Source: JAOUEA01 sp963719165 (lineage in GTDB: Bacteria; Actinomycetota; UBA4738; HRBIN12). From it: a DNA stretch of 64,000 nucleotides. The stretch is from contig CAVRAV010000001.1 in the NCBI GenBank assembly GCA_963719165.1, positions 2,418,001 through 2,482,000 on the forward strand. The letters run 5' to 3'. Both the position numbers and the translations under genes were made by a program. A model generated the notes under the pieces. That model worked only from the letters and a program-made list of their open reading frames with translations, searched no databases and was not told where the DNA came from. This document shows, in pieces, positions 33,851 to 41,900 of this stretch; position 1 is the first letter of the stretch; every line of letters begins with the position of its first letter.

Positions 33851-35028
33851 TGAATGACGGTGCCGCTTCGAAGGGACTCAGACTCGGCCTCGTGACCGTG
33901 CTGGTCGCGGTCTCGACCCTCGTAGGCCTTGCAGAGCCCGCCGCCACGCAGACATCCCCCAACTTCGCTGCGCTATGGCGCGGAGTGCGCAGTACGGGAC
34001 AGCCGACAGGCGCGGCTGCCCCGCTAGCGTCAGGTCGGGTGGTCGACTCCCACGGGCGAGGGATGCAAGCCGCTGTCGTCGCCTACCTCGACCTGCAGCC
34101 CACCCACCCGGTGCGACTGCCGGTCGCGGGTCACACGGTGACCGACGCCTCTGGGTTCTATTCCTTGGACGTTGCCCCGACGGCGAGCATCCAGCGCTAC
34201 GCAAGGTCACGCGGCCGCTATGCGAATTTCATCATCTTCGTGGTTGCCGCCGACGGTCGGACTTCGTGGCACGAGGTGATCCGTCGGCTCGACGTCGACG
34301 CGAGGCACTGGACAGGATTCCCCGGGGTCGACACAGCTTGGATTACGACGACGATCGCTGGTGCCGGCGGTTTCAGAGTCAACCTGGCCCCGGACGTGCC
34401 GACCCCGCCATGCCTGAGGAAGGATCCTTACGGGAACCCGTGGGTATCGTGGAACCGCGTCAATGAGGAGCACACCGCGTCCCACACGAGCGGGTACGTC
34501 AAGTATGGGTTGGGCTACACGCAATCGATGGGGATCATGGCCGGCATCACGCACACGAGCGGTTGGGGAGCCGCGGGGCAGATGTCGGTGAGTAGGTCCG
34601 GCAACTCCACCGTGATAGATGGAGATGTCGTCGATCACCAGGATCAATGGATCCGGGCGAAGACGAAAGAGCAGGAATACGCGGTCGTCTGCGTTGGGAA
34701 CAGAGTCGAGCCACGGGGCTGGGCGGGTGACATCGACTATCACGGGAGCAAGGCAGACGACGTCAACTGCCAGAACGTCTTCGACGGCAACAGGGTCAAG
34801 TACTTCCCGGGCCACGTTCAAACGAAGACGCAAGGCATCGCCAACTCTGAAGGGTATTCGCTCACCGCCGCGCCGGTTCCAGGCATGCTCTCGGTGGGCC
34901 TCAGCGCCACCATGACGTACGGAACGACGATCGAACAGCAATGGGTGGCGTCACGGGGTGATCACTGGCTCTGTGGGAATGGTACGAGTTTCACAAACGC
35001 CGGCGTAGTCTTCGCTCATGACGCTTGA
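33847..35028 (+). CDS. Secreted protein with carboxypeptidase-regulatory-like domain, function unknown
   Basis: 393-aa exported protein. A signal peptide occupies about residues 1-37 (LRLGLVTVLVAVSTLVGLAEPAATQ). Residues about 55-110 look like a carboxypeptidase-regulatory-like beta-sandwich (GRVVDSHGRGMQAAVVAYLDL ... VTDASGFYSLDV). The rest is beta-rich with paired cysteines and aromatic residues and is not recognised. Two adjacent ATGs (33847, 33850) overlap the leader ORF stop. Base composition here is less GC-extreme than in neighbouring genes. It lies just downstream of leader repeat A. Confidence 0.82.
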   Translation: MMNDGAASKGLRLGLVTVLVAVSTLVGLAEPAATQTSPNFAALWRGVRSTGQPTGAAAPLASGRVVDSHGRGMQAAVVAYLDLQPTHPVRLPVAGHTVTDASGFYSLDVAPTASIQRYARSRGRYANFIIFVVAADGRTSWHEVIRRLDVDARHWTGFPGVDTAWITTTIAGAGGFRVNLAPDVPTPPCLRKDPYGNPWVSWNRVNEEHTASHTSGYVKYGLGYTQSMGIMAGITHTSGWGAAGQMSVSRSGNSTVIDGDVVDHQDQWIRAKTKEQEYAVVCVGNRVEPRGWAGDIDYHGSKADDVNCQNVFDGNRVKYFPGHVQTKTQGIANSEGYSLTAAPVPGMLSVGLSATMTYGTTIEQQWVASRGDHWLCGNGTSFTNAGVVFAHDA

Positions 35029-35037
35029 TCGAGGCCG

Positions 35038-35700
35038 GTGGTTCCATGTAGTCGCACGTCCTCCCCGGTGAGGACTTCAGCCGATCGGCCGATTTCGTTC
35101 GCGCTCGTATGCGTCGCAGTGATCAGCGTTAGCCTAGGCGCTTGCGGCCGAAGCGCCGACCCTTCCGTCTACGCGGGAGGCCCGGTCGAGGACGGCCAGG
35201 TCGTCACGGTCGGTGATACGTGGACCTACGGAACGCCACAGATCCTCAACCGGACGGGCAAGCCGATCGAGGTTCAGCGTCTGGACCTCGTGGGCGTGTT
35301 CGGCGGCTTTCACCCGATCGCAATTCGACTGGCAGGCCCGAACCGCGGCGAGAACGTCCTCGCGGCTCCCGGGTTCCCCCCGAAGGACCACGACCCCGTT
35401 TCCTACGGGAAGGTCGATGGCTTCGTGGCACCACCTGACCCCGCACAGGCCCCCGCCGAAGGGAACTGGGGGACCGAGGTGCTGATCGCCTTCCGGATGG
35501 ATTCGCCCGGCAATGCGGGGTTCGCAGGTATCCGCATCAAGTACACGCTGGACGGCGAGTCCTCATTCCTCGAAGTGCCCGACTCGTTCGTGGCTTGTAC
35601 GCAACGATCCAAGGAGAGCCTGAAACAAGCAGGGAAGCGCTGTGGGGACCTGATCCCAGAGCCTGTGGGGAAGACGAGTGTCTACGTTCCTGGCTCGTGA
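35038..35700 (+). CDS. Hypothetical lipoprotein
   Basis: 220-aa lipoprotein with signal segment ISFALVCVAVISVSLGACG; LGAC is the lipobox. The mature part has a beta-sandwich feel, opening VEDGQVVTVGDTWTYGTPQILNRTGKPIEVQRL, similar to small extracellular binding domains. The GTG at 35038 is 9 nt after the upstream stop; a GTG at 35068 would give a shorter and more usual signal peptide. Probably co-transcribed with the secreted protein. No family recognised. Confidence 0.75.
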   Translation: MVPCSRTSSPVRTSADRPISFALVCVAVISVSLGACGRSADPSVYAGGPVEDGQVVTVGDTWTYGTPQILNRTGKPIEVQRLDLVGVFGGFHPIAIRLAGPNRGENVLAAPGFPPKDHDPVSYGKVDGFVAPPDPAQAPAEGNWGTEVLIAFRMDSPGNAGFAGIRIKYTLDGESSFLEVPDSFVACTQRSKESLKQAGKRCGDLIPEPVGKTSVYVPGS

Positions 35701-35752
35701 GCCACCCGTGGCAAGCGGTCGCCCGCCATCCATCATCGCCTTTGACGGATAC

Positions 35753-35784
35753 GCCACTTCTGGACGGTTCGCGGTCCAGAAGTG
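35753..35784 (+). terminator. Perfect 12-bp hairpin, possible terminator
   Basis: CCACTTCTGGAC and its exact complement GTCCAGAAGTGG are separated by the 8-nt loop GGTTCGCG. It lies 53 nt after the lipoprotein stop and 98 nt before the phosphatase start. No T-run follows, so it may instead stabilise or regulate mRNA. Confidence 0.5.
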
Positions 35785-35882
35785 GATCCGCCCGTTTGCT
35801 GTCCCTCAACAGGACTACTCGATTTGCTTTGCCCCAACGTCGCGGGGCATCATGCCCAAGATCCGATTGGGGGAGGGGCCGG

Positions 35883-37625
35883 ATGAGGGGCTTCAAGCAG
35901 AAACTGATCGTCGCGGCTACGGCGTTCGCGCTCACGATGACGATGTGGGCGGGCGACGGGGTTGCTGCAGCGCACGGCGGTCACGGCGGCAGCGGGAAGT
36001 CGCGTCCGACGCGCGTCGTGATCGTGTTGTTCGACCAGATGGTGCCGCAGTATGCGAATCAGTTCGACATGCCGAACTTCCGCAGGCTCCGTGGAGCGGG
36101 CACGTACTTCAAGGACGCCTACCTCGGGTATATGGCGTCGGAAACGGTGATCGCCCACAACGTCATCACCTCGGGCCAACTCCCCAAGCACATGGGGTGG
36201 GTGGACGAGGCCTACCGGGACGCAAATAACCTGCTCGGCAAGGGCATCGACGCGATGCACATCACCGGCGACCTCAGCCTCGCCGATTTCAGCACGCTCG
36301 TGAACGACGAGGGCTACCCGAAGCTTGCCGACTACCTGCACGAGGCGTACCCGGGCACCGAGTTCATCACCGTGGGTGAGAAGTCCTACGCGGTGGAATC
36401 CGCCACCGCCTCGACTGGCGACATCGCGGTACGGCTCTCGAGCCGTTCGTCGAGCTCGCTGTTCGACAGCTGCCGGACCGCACTCGGCGGGCGCTACCGG
36501 TTCCCGACCGGGAAGAACGTGCCCTCGTACCTCGCTACCCCATTCTGCAACCGCTACTACATCAATTCGGACGCCACGAACGACTATGGGACGACGGCAG
36601 CGTGGCCCTCGTGGGTCTACCCCGAGGACGGCAATCGGTTCTTCCCGGGTACCGATGCTTCCGCTCAGGCGGGTCATCTCGGCGGGGATACTTGGGTGGC
36701 CGATGCGGCGATCGAGATGATGAACAAGGAGCCCTGGTCCGGCATGTTCGTCACGATGGGCGCGATCGACAAGGCGGGTCACATGTGGGGCGCGCAGGAC
36801 GACGCGGCGAACTACCAGGGCACCTGCACGACCGGCGATCCCGTGGCCGACGGCAGAGCACAGACCCACGTCCGGTGTGCGGCGGAGAACGCGGACGTTC
36901 AGCTCGGTCGGTTGCTCGCCGAAGCGAAGGCGCTCGACGCAAGTGACGGTGGGCAGACGATGTTCGTGCTCACCGCCGACCACGGCGCGACGTACGGGAA
37001 GAAGTTCAACGGCAAGATGACGGCCGGGGCAGGTGACAGCAACTGGTACTACGCCCCGACGGGGGTGTACGACGGCGGGGCGTTCGTGCCACCCTCGGAC
37101 CCGCTGTACAACCAGCCTTCTCCCAAGCTGCAGCCGCTGATCGACACCGGCAACGTCCAGTTCTCGTACCAGTCCACGGCGATCGAGGCGTGGCTCATCG
37201 ATCACTCTGTCGCCAAACTGCGGGAAGGGGCGGCCGCCATGCTTCGCACGTCGGGTGTGATCGCGGCCTATTGGCATGACGGGGGCAGGTTCCGGCTCTT
37301 CGGGACCAACGCCATGACGCGGTCCGAGCGCCGGTGGTGGTGGCGGCACGGCCAGCAGATCGTGAACACGATGGCCGCGTCGAACGGCCCCGACGTCATC
37401 GGGCTGCTGCACGACCAGACGAGCTATGGCGTGTATGGCGACCACGGGGGGGCCACGGAGTCGGTGCAGCGCGTGCCTGTGGTGTTCTGGGCGCCGAGCA
37501 TGGCGTTCAGGAACGCGACCCATACGACATTCAGGACGCCGGACGTGATGCCCACGATCCTCAAGACACTGGGGATCCGGGTGACGGCGCCGCTCGACGG
37601 CAGAGCGCGCGACCTACGTCGTTGA
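35883..37625 (+). CDS. Secreted alkaline-phosphatase-superfamily protein (phosphodiesterase/phosphatase-like)
   Basis: 580-aa exported enzyme. The signal peptide is at 1-30 (LIVAATAFALTMTMWAGDGVAAA), followed by a His/Gly-rich linker. Metal-site motifs of the type I phosphodiesterase/nucleotide pyrophosphatase clan are present in order: VVIVLFDQM (Asp), SETVIAHNVITSG (nucleophile Ser/Thr region), GAIDKAGHMWG (Asp-His), VLTADHGATYG (Asp-His) and YGDHGGATE (His). The start at 35883 has GGAGGGG 5 nt upstream; the frame upstream is shadow of the lipoprotein. It is the last gene before a strong terminator. Confidence 0.9.
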   Translation: MRGFKQKLIVAATAFALTMTMWAGDGVAAAHGGHGGSGKSRPTRVVIVLFDQMVPQYANQFDMPNFRRLRGAGTYFKDAYLGYMASETVIAHNVITSGQLPKHMGWVDEAYRDANNLLGKGIDAMHITGDLSLADFSTLVNDEGYPKLADYLHEAYPGTEFITVGEKSYAVESATASTGDIAVRLSSRSSSSLFDSCRTALGGRYRFPTGKNVPSYLATPFCNRYYINSDATNDYGTTAAWPSWVYPEDGNRFFPGTDASAQAGHLGGDTWVADAAIEMMNKEPWSGMFVTMGAIDKAGHMWGAQDDAANYQGTCTTGDPVADGRAQTHVRCAAENADVQLGRLLAEAKALDASDGGQTMFVLTADHGATYGKKFNGKMTAGAGDSNWYYAPTGVYDGGAFVPPSDPLYNQPSPKLQPLIDTGNVQFSYQSTAIEAWLIDHSVAKLREGAAAMLRTSGVIAAYWHDGGRFRLFGTNAMTRSERRWWWRHGQQIVNTMAASNGPDVIGLLHDQTSYGVYGDHGGATESVQRVPVVFWAPSMAFRNATHTTFRTPDVMPTILKTLGIRVTAPLDGRARDLRR

Positions 37626-37648
37626 CGCGAAGAGCGGGCTCGAGCCAA

Positions 37649-37677
37649 GGAGCCCGGGGACCCTGTTCCCGGGCTCC
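37649..37677 (+). terminator. Strong 10-bp hairpin after the phosphatase gene
   Basis: GGAGCCCGGG (37649-37658) pairs exactly with CCCGGGCTCC (37668-37677), with a 9-nt loop. It starts 23 nt after the phosphatase stop, in a convergent gap, and could serve both strands. Confidence 0.7.
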
Positions 37678-37743
37678 TCTCGGCTGGGGCACACGCCTCG
37701 CCCGCGCGCTCGATATCGAGGGCGATCGGCCGCCCGCCTGCAT

Positions 37744-37781
37744 GCATCACCAGATGCCTCGCGAGCTGACGTCATAGGTCA
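37744..37781. repeat. Repeat B, copy 1 (GCATC/GATGC hairpin plus CTCGCGAG palindrome)
   Basis: GCATC-ACCA-GATGC followed by CTCGCGAG and a GTCATAG block. The same arrangement occurs at 40358-40404 with a longer hairpin loop. It lies just past the 3' end of the reductase gene on the minus strand. Confidence 0.55.
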
Positions 37782-37789
37782 GCGACCCT

Positions 37790-38377
37790 TCATCCACCTG
37801 CTGCCGGCTGATAGGTCGCGACCATCACCCCGGTGGTCGTCGTCACGCTGTCGGCGAGTCGGAAAGCGAGTCGTGGACCATCTTCGAGAAACAGGCGGCG
37901 TCCCGATCCCAGAACCAACGGGTGGATCATGAGCAAGTACCTGTCGACGAGGCCGTGCAGCATCAATGGCTGAAGCAGCCCTCCGCTACCGAGCACGACG
38001 ATGTCCTTGCCGGCCTGCTCCTTGAGCTTGGCAACGGCTTTCACGATATCGCCCTCGAGGAGGGTGGAGTTGTCCCACGAAAGCGGCTCTTTCAGGGTCG
38101 TGGATGCAACGTACTTCTGAGTGTTGTTGAGGAACTCGGTGAACGGGTTGTCCTTCTGCTTTGGCCAGAAGTCGTAGAGGATCTCGTAGGTCCGTCGCCC
38201 GAGCAGCAACGACCCGCCTTGGCCCATGCCCTCCCCCATCATCTTCCCCATCACTTCATCGTTGTCGGGCGCCGCCCAGCCGCCGTGCTCGAAATCGCCG
38301 CGGCGATCCTCGTCGGGTCCCCCCGGTCCCTGCATCACACCATCGAGCGTGAGGTGGTTGATCACTACGACATCCAT
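37790..38377 (-). CDS. Dihydrofolate reductase / RibD C-terminal domain family protein
   Basis: 195-aa single-domain reductase-like protein of the RibD_C clan. It begins MDVVVINHLTLDGVMQGPGG; typical motifs SLLLGRRTYEILYDFWP, IVVLGSGGLLQPLMLHGLVDRYLLMIHPLVLGSGRRLF and the C-terminal VMVATYQP are present. The ATG at 38377 is preferred to the one at 38386, because the AAGGAG site directly abuts the earlier ATG and is properly spaced only for the later one. Members are common stand-alone genes of unknown substrate. It follows a VOC gene on the same strand. Confidence 0.92.
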   Translation of the reverse strand: MDVVVINHLTLDGVMQGPGGPDEDRRGDFEHGGWAAPDNDEVMGKMMGEGMGQGGSLLLGRRTYEILYDFWPKQKDNPFTEFLNNTQKYVASTTLKEPLSWDNSTLLEGDIVKAVAKLKEQAGKDIVVLGSGGLLQPLMLHGLVDRYLLMIHPLVLGSGRRLFLEDGPRLAFRLADSVTTTTGVMVATYQPAAGG

Positions 38378-38413
38378 CTTCGGCATCTCCTTCCTTCGAC
38401 AGGATTCGGTTGG

Positions 38414-38830
38414 TCAGTCACGTATGTGCATAAGGCGGATGGAGTTGCCGGATGGGTCCCGGAAGGAAGAGTCGGTGCCGTACGGGCGATCCTCGGGCGG
38501 CTCGACGAACTTGACCCCGCGCTCGCTCAACTCTCGGTAGGTGGCCCGGACGTCATCGGCCGTGAGGAAGACGGCACCGGCCCACCCCTTAGCCACCAGG
38601 CTCCGGAGCTCCTCTGCGGTCTCCGTGTCCATCACCGGCGGGCGGGGGATCGCGTTCAATACGATCGCCACGTCGGGCTGCCCGGGCGGCCCAACCGTGA
38701 GCCAACGGTAGCTGCCCATCTCGGCTACGGTCACGTCCGCCCGCACCTCCCACCCAAGCTTCTCGACGTAGAAGGCGAGCGCCTCGTCCTGGTCATGCAC
38801 CCAAAGCAACGTATGGCTGATCCGGATCAT
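38414..38830 (-). CDS. VOC-superfamily protein
   Basis: 138-aa glyoxalase-like protein. It opens MIRISHTLLWVHDQDEALAFYVEKLGWEV and ends FRDPSGNSIRLMHIRD, both standard VOC elements; YRWLTVGPPGQPDVAI lies between. GGGAG just before the ATG at 38830 favours that start over the frame's earlier TTG/ATG. It lies between the AraC regulator and the RibD-like reductase, and these three probably form one operon. Confidence 0.9.
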   Translation of the reverse strand: MIRISHTLLWVHDQDEALAFYVEKLGWEVRADVTVAEMGSYRWLTVGPPGQPDVAIVLNAIPRPPVMDTETAEELRSLVAKGWAGAVFLTADDVRATYRELSERGVKFVEPPEDRPYGTDSSFRDPSGNSIRLMHIRD

Positions 38831-38867
38831 CGGCTCCCTCATCAACGGGTTGGATGCAACTTCTAAG

Positions 38868-39296
38868 CTACCGGCGCTCCACCGCGATGCCTTCTCGAAA
38901 CGTGCGGTGTTGGGGACGCCCGTAGATGTGCATCACGCACGCGGGGATCGCCGAATAGTTGGAGGCTGGGGGAAATGAAGCTCGATAGGCGGTTGGCGAG
39001 ACCCCGTAGCTTCGTGTGAAGCTCGTGGTGAACGAGCCGACACTTCGGAACCCGATCGCGAAGCAGATCTCGGCGATGGAGCGGTCGGTGGCTCTCAGCG
39101 TCGTCGCCGCCCGCTCGAGGCGTCGCGTGAGCAGGTAGACATAGGGCGACTCGCCGAACGTGCGCCTGAACTCGCGGCTGAAGTGAGCGCGAGATAGGCA
39201 AGCGGCGCGGGCGAGGTCATCGACGCCGATCGGCTCGGCGTACCGGGCGTCGGCCATGTCCTTGGCTTGCAGGAGGTGGCGCGCGGTCAAGACCAT
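38868..39296 (-). CDS. AraC-family transcriptional regulator (DNA-binding domain only)
   Basis: 142 aa, about half the usual AraC length, consisting of the two-HTH domain and a short tail. First HTH: IGVDDLARAACLSRAHFSREF. Second: RSIAEICFAIGFRSVGSFTTSFTRSYGVSPTAYR. There is no ligand-binding domain. The tail ends GRPQHRTFREGIAVERR. Stand-alone AraC domains of this type are often paired with VOC genes, as here, suggesting that the downstream VOC protein is the regulated product. Confidence 0.92.
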   Translation of the reverse strand: MVLTARHLLQAKDMADARYAEPIGVDDLARAACLSRAHFSREFRRTFGESPYVYLLTRRLERAATTLRATDRSIAEICFAIGFRSVGSFTTSFTRSYGVSPTAYRASFPPASNYSAIPACVMHIYGRPQHRTFREGIAVERR

Positions 39297-39421
39297 GGCG
39301 GGACCTTACGAGATGGTGTAGCCGGCGGCGAGCACACGAGCCTACTCGTTGACGAGGCCACGTCGAGGGCGATCCGGAGCGTCGTCGACCTCTCAGGACC
39401 TGCAGGCACGTCGGACCGTTC

Positions 39422-40198
39422 TCACCCGTCGGCCGCCCGAGTTCCTGAGGCTGGGGGCACGTGCGAGTAGAGGACCGTCGTACCCGCGCGCTCGAGGAGG
39501 GTGCGTCTCGTTCGCTCAGCGAGCTCGCCATCGTGCTCGTACACGTAGAGCCAGTCCGGGTGGTCGAGCTGCGCGGGATGGACGGCGACGTCGCCGGCCA
39601 GCACGGTCGTCGTCCCGGTCACGGTCACCTCGAGGCTCATATGACCGGGTGCATGGCCAGGCGTCTCGAAAGCCCGGACACCTTCGGCGACCTCAGCCTC
39701 CCCGGACAACAGCTCAAGCGATCCTCGTTCGTCCAGTTGGAGGAGGGCTCGTGTCCGCGCGTCGTCGGCCGACGTGGCCCACTCGCGACCCCGCTCGTGC
39801 GTGACGTACGTCGCGTTCGGGAAGGTCGGCTCCCCGGTCGGCGTCGCGATCCAGCCGACATGGTCGACGTGCAGGTGGGTGAGGAAGACGACGTCCACGT
39901 CCGCCGGAGAAACGCCTTCTTCCTCGAGACGAACCGGGAGGAGACCCTTGGCGTCTTCGAGGAAGCCGCCGGGCGGACCGACCCCGGTGTCGACGAGGAT
40001 CACCTCCGAACCCGTCCGCAGGAGATACGCGGCGAACGGGAGCCGCCATAGCGTCTCCGCGAAGAGCTTCGGGAACGTCGCCTGGTAGGCCAACCAGCTC
40101 TCGCGAGGCACGCCGGGGAACAACTCGGCATACTCGCCGAGGATTCCCACCGTGTCGACGAGCCGCGCGATTCCGGCTCGCGCCTCCGGATCGATCAC
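39422..40198 (-). CDS. MBL-fold metallo-hydrolase
   Basis: 258-aa metallo-beta-lactamase-fold enzyme. The first metal motif is VVFLTHLHVDHVGW; later ligands are in FETPGHAPGHMSLEV (His) and VLAGDVAVHP (Asp). The overall pattern with an N-terminal YAELFPGVP region resembles quorum-quenching lactonases and related esterases, but specificity cannot be read from this. The GTG start at 40198 gives the natural N-terminus. Monocistronic; divergent from the tad operon across 412 bp holding repeats A and B. Confidence 0.9.
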   Translation of the reverse strand: MIDPEARAGIARLVDTVGILGEYAELFPGVPRESWLAYQATFPKLFAETLWRLPFAAYLLRTGSEVILVDTGVGPPGGFLEDAKGLLPVRLEEEGVSPADVDVVFLTHLHVDHVGWIATPTGEPTFPNATYVTHERGREWATSADDARTRALLQLDERGSLELLSGEAEVAEGVRAFETPGHAPGHMSLEVTVTGTTTVLAGDVAVHPAQLDHPDWLYVYEHDGELAERTRRTLLERAGTTVLYSHVPPASGTRAADG

Positions 40199-40357
40199 CG
40201 GCAGATCTTCGCAGCTCCGGACCTACGGTGCTCTTGACGCGGCGAGAAGGGTGGACCGCGCTCTCTCCCGTGCTGGGTGACGGGCGGTCTGTGAAGTCTC
40301 ACCGCCTGTGTCGCGGAATCGCTTCGGTAGCTACTCGACGTCGGCTGCCGGCTGCGT

Positions 40358-40404
40358 GCATCACCCCCAAAGATGCCTCGCGAGCAACTCACGGTCATAG
40401 ATCA
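40358..40404. repeat. Repeat B, copy 2
   Basis: GCATC-ACCCCCAAA-GATGC followed by CTCGCGAG and GGTCATAGATCA. Relative to copy 1 the loop is longer but both stem arms and the palindrome are unchanged. It lies in the divergent region between the MBL gene and leader repeat A copy 2. Confidence 0.55.
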
Positions 40405-40440
40405 AGACACGTTCACCTCACCCCGGACGACTAGGCGTCG

Positions 40441-40646
40441 TCCCCCGACAAGGATCGCGAATCGGTCGCCTTGGGGATTCCGTCGGCCATCGGCTCGCTG
40501 GTAGCGTTCGCACTCCCCTCCGGTCGATGGTTCGTCGGCCGGCGGAGTACCTCCCCCTGGAACTTCCCCTCGCGTAACGGTGTCGTGCGTGGCGTGCGAG
40601 GAGGCTGACGGTGGCGAAGGCGGAACCAGCGCGGGTGCATCCCGAG
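40441..40646 (+). repeat. Leader repeat A, copy 2: probable structured 5' leader of the tad operon
   Basis: Direct repeat of 33621-33816. Here the stems are GATCG-CGAAT-CGGTC (40453-40467), CCGG/CCGG with outer ACTCC/GGAGT (40512-40548), and CCTCGC/GCGAGG (40568-40573 with 40596-40601). The last overlaps the AGGAGG ribosome site (40599-40604) of tadA. Against copy 1, one pair in this stem changes from C-G to G-C, and the first hairpin swaps two wobble positions, so pairing is retained despite sequence change. A further hairpin, GGACGAC-TAGGC-GTCGTCC, lies just 5' and overlaps the first bases of the repeat. Confidence 0.8.
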
Positions 40647-41900
40647 GCGCTGGCGCTCGTTCGCCAGCGGCTGCGGGAACAACTGCGCCAAGGCGTCGAC
40701 GCGCGTGGGCTTGCGTCGGCGCCGCGCACGGAGCGCCGCGTGCTGGTGCGCGAGGAGGCGCTGGGCGTGCTGCGAGCGAGCGGGGCGATCCTGCCCCGCC
40801 ACGAGCTCACCCGCATGGTGAACGAGGTTTCGGACGAGGTCGTCGGGTTCGGGTCCATCGAGTTCCTGCTCAAGGACCCGAGCGTCACCGAGGTGATGGT
40901 GAACGGTCCCGACGACGTGTACGTGGAGCGAGAGGGGCGGATCGAAAGGGCGCCGGATGGACTATTCGAGGGGGAGGAGTCCGTCCTGCATCTGATCGAG
41001 CGCATCGTAGGACCATTGGGCCTCCGGGTCGACGAATCATCGCCTTGGGCGGATGCGCGACTTCCGGACGGTTCGCGGGTCCACGCGATCATCCCGCCTC
41101 TCTCGCTTCGCGGTCCTTCCCTCAGCATCCGCAAGTTCTCGCAGGTGCCTTTGCGAGCGGAGGACCTCCGAAGGCAGGGGAGCGTCGGTCCGCGGATGCT
41201 CCGCTTCCTCGCGGCGTGCGTGCGTGGGCGCGTGAACGTGATGGTGAGCGGCGGGACCGGAAGCGGAAAGACCACGCTGCTCGGCGTCCTCAGCGGGTTC
41301 ATCCCCGACGGCGAACGGCTGATCACGATCGAGGACGCCGCCGAGCTGCGGCTCGCGAAACCGCACGTCGTGGCCCTCGAGGCGCGGCCCGCGAACGTGG
41401 AGGGCCGGGGTGAGGTCACGGTGCGAGACCTCGTGCGCAACGCGCTGCGGATGCGGCCCGACCGCATCATCGTGGGCGAGGTCCGCGGCGGCGAGGCCCT
41501 CGACATGCTCCAGGCCATGAACACCGGTCACGAAGGTTCGCTCTCCACCGCGCACGCGAACTCGGCCCGCCATCTCCTGTGGCGCCTGGAAACCATGGCG
41601 ATGATGTCCGACGTCGACCTACCCGCGGCACACATCCGCAACCAGGTCGCCACGGCGATCGACATCGTGGTGCATCTCGCGCGGCTCCGCGACGGTCGTC
41701 GCGTGGTGTGGGAGATCGCGGCCGTCGAGGGCACCCACCGAGGCGAGCCCGTCATCGCGTCGCTCTACCGATTCCGCTCCCGCACCGGAACGGATGGGAC
41801 CTTCGAGGCTACCGGCTCCGTGCCCAACGTGGCCCAGGTGCTCGTCGAACGGGGCGAGGACGTCAGCGATCTGCTCTTCGAACCGGGAGAGGACGGATGA
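40611..41900 (+). CDS. tadA: Tad pilus assembly ATPase TadA/CpaF
   Basis: 429-aa secretion ATPase powering Flp pilin assembly. N-terminal domain with VVGFGSIEFLLKDPSVTEVMVNGP; Walker A GGTGSGKTTLL near residue 216; Asp box ITIEDAAELRL; Walker B RIIVGEVRGGEALDML; His box GHEGSLSTAHANS. All features of an active ATPase are present. GTG 40611 follows AGGAGG with 6-nt spacing, but that ribosome site can be paired in the leader. It is the first gene of a tightly overlapping operon. Confidence 0.97.
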   Translation: MAKAEPARVHPEALALVRQRLREQLRQGVDARGLASAPRTERRVLVREEALGVLRASGAILPRHELTRMVNEVSDEVVGFGSIEFLLKDPSVTEVMVNGPDDVYVEREGRIERAPDGLFEGEESVLHLIERIVGPLGLRVDESSPWADARLPDGSRVHAIIPPLSLRGPSLSIRKFSQVPLRAEDLRRQGSVGPRMLRFLAACVRGRVNVMVSGGTGSGKTTLLGVLSGFIPDGERLITIEDAAELRLAKPHVVALEARPANVEGRGEVTVRDLVRNALRMRPDRIIVGEVRGGEALDMLQAMNTGHEGSLSTAHANSARHLLWRLETMAMMSDVDLPAAHIRNQVATAIDIVVHLARLRDGRRVVWEIAAVEGTHRGEPVIASLYRFRSRTGTDGTFEATGSVPNVAQVLVERGEDVSDLLFEPGEDG

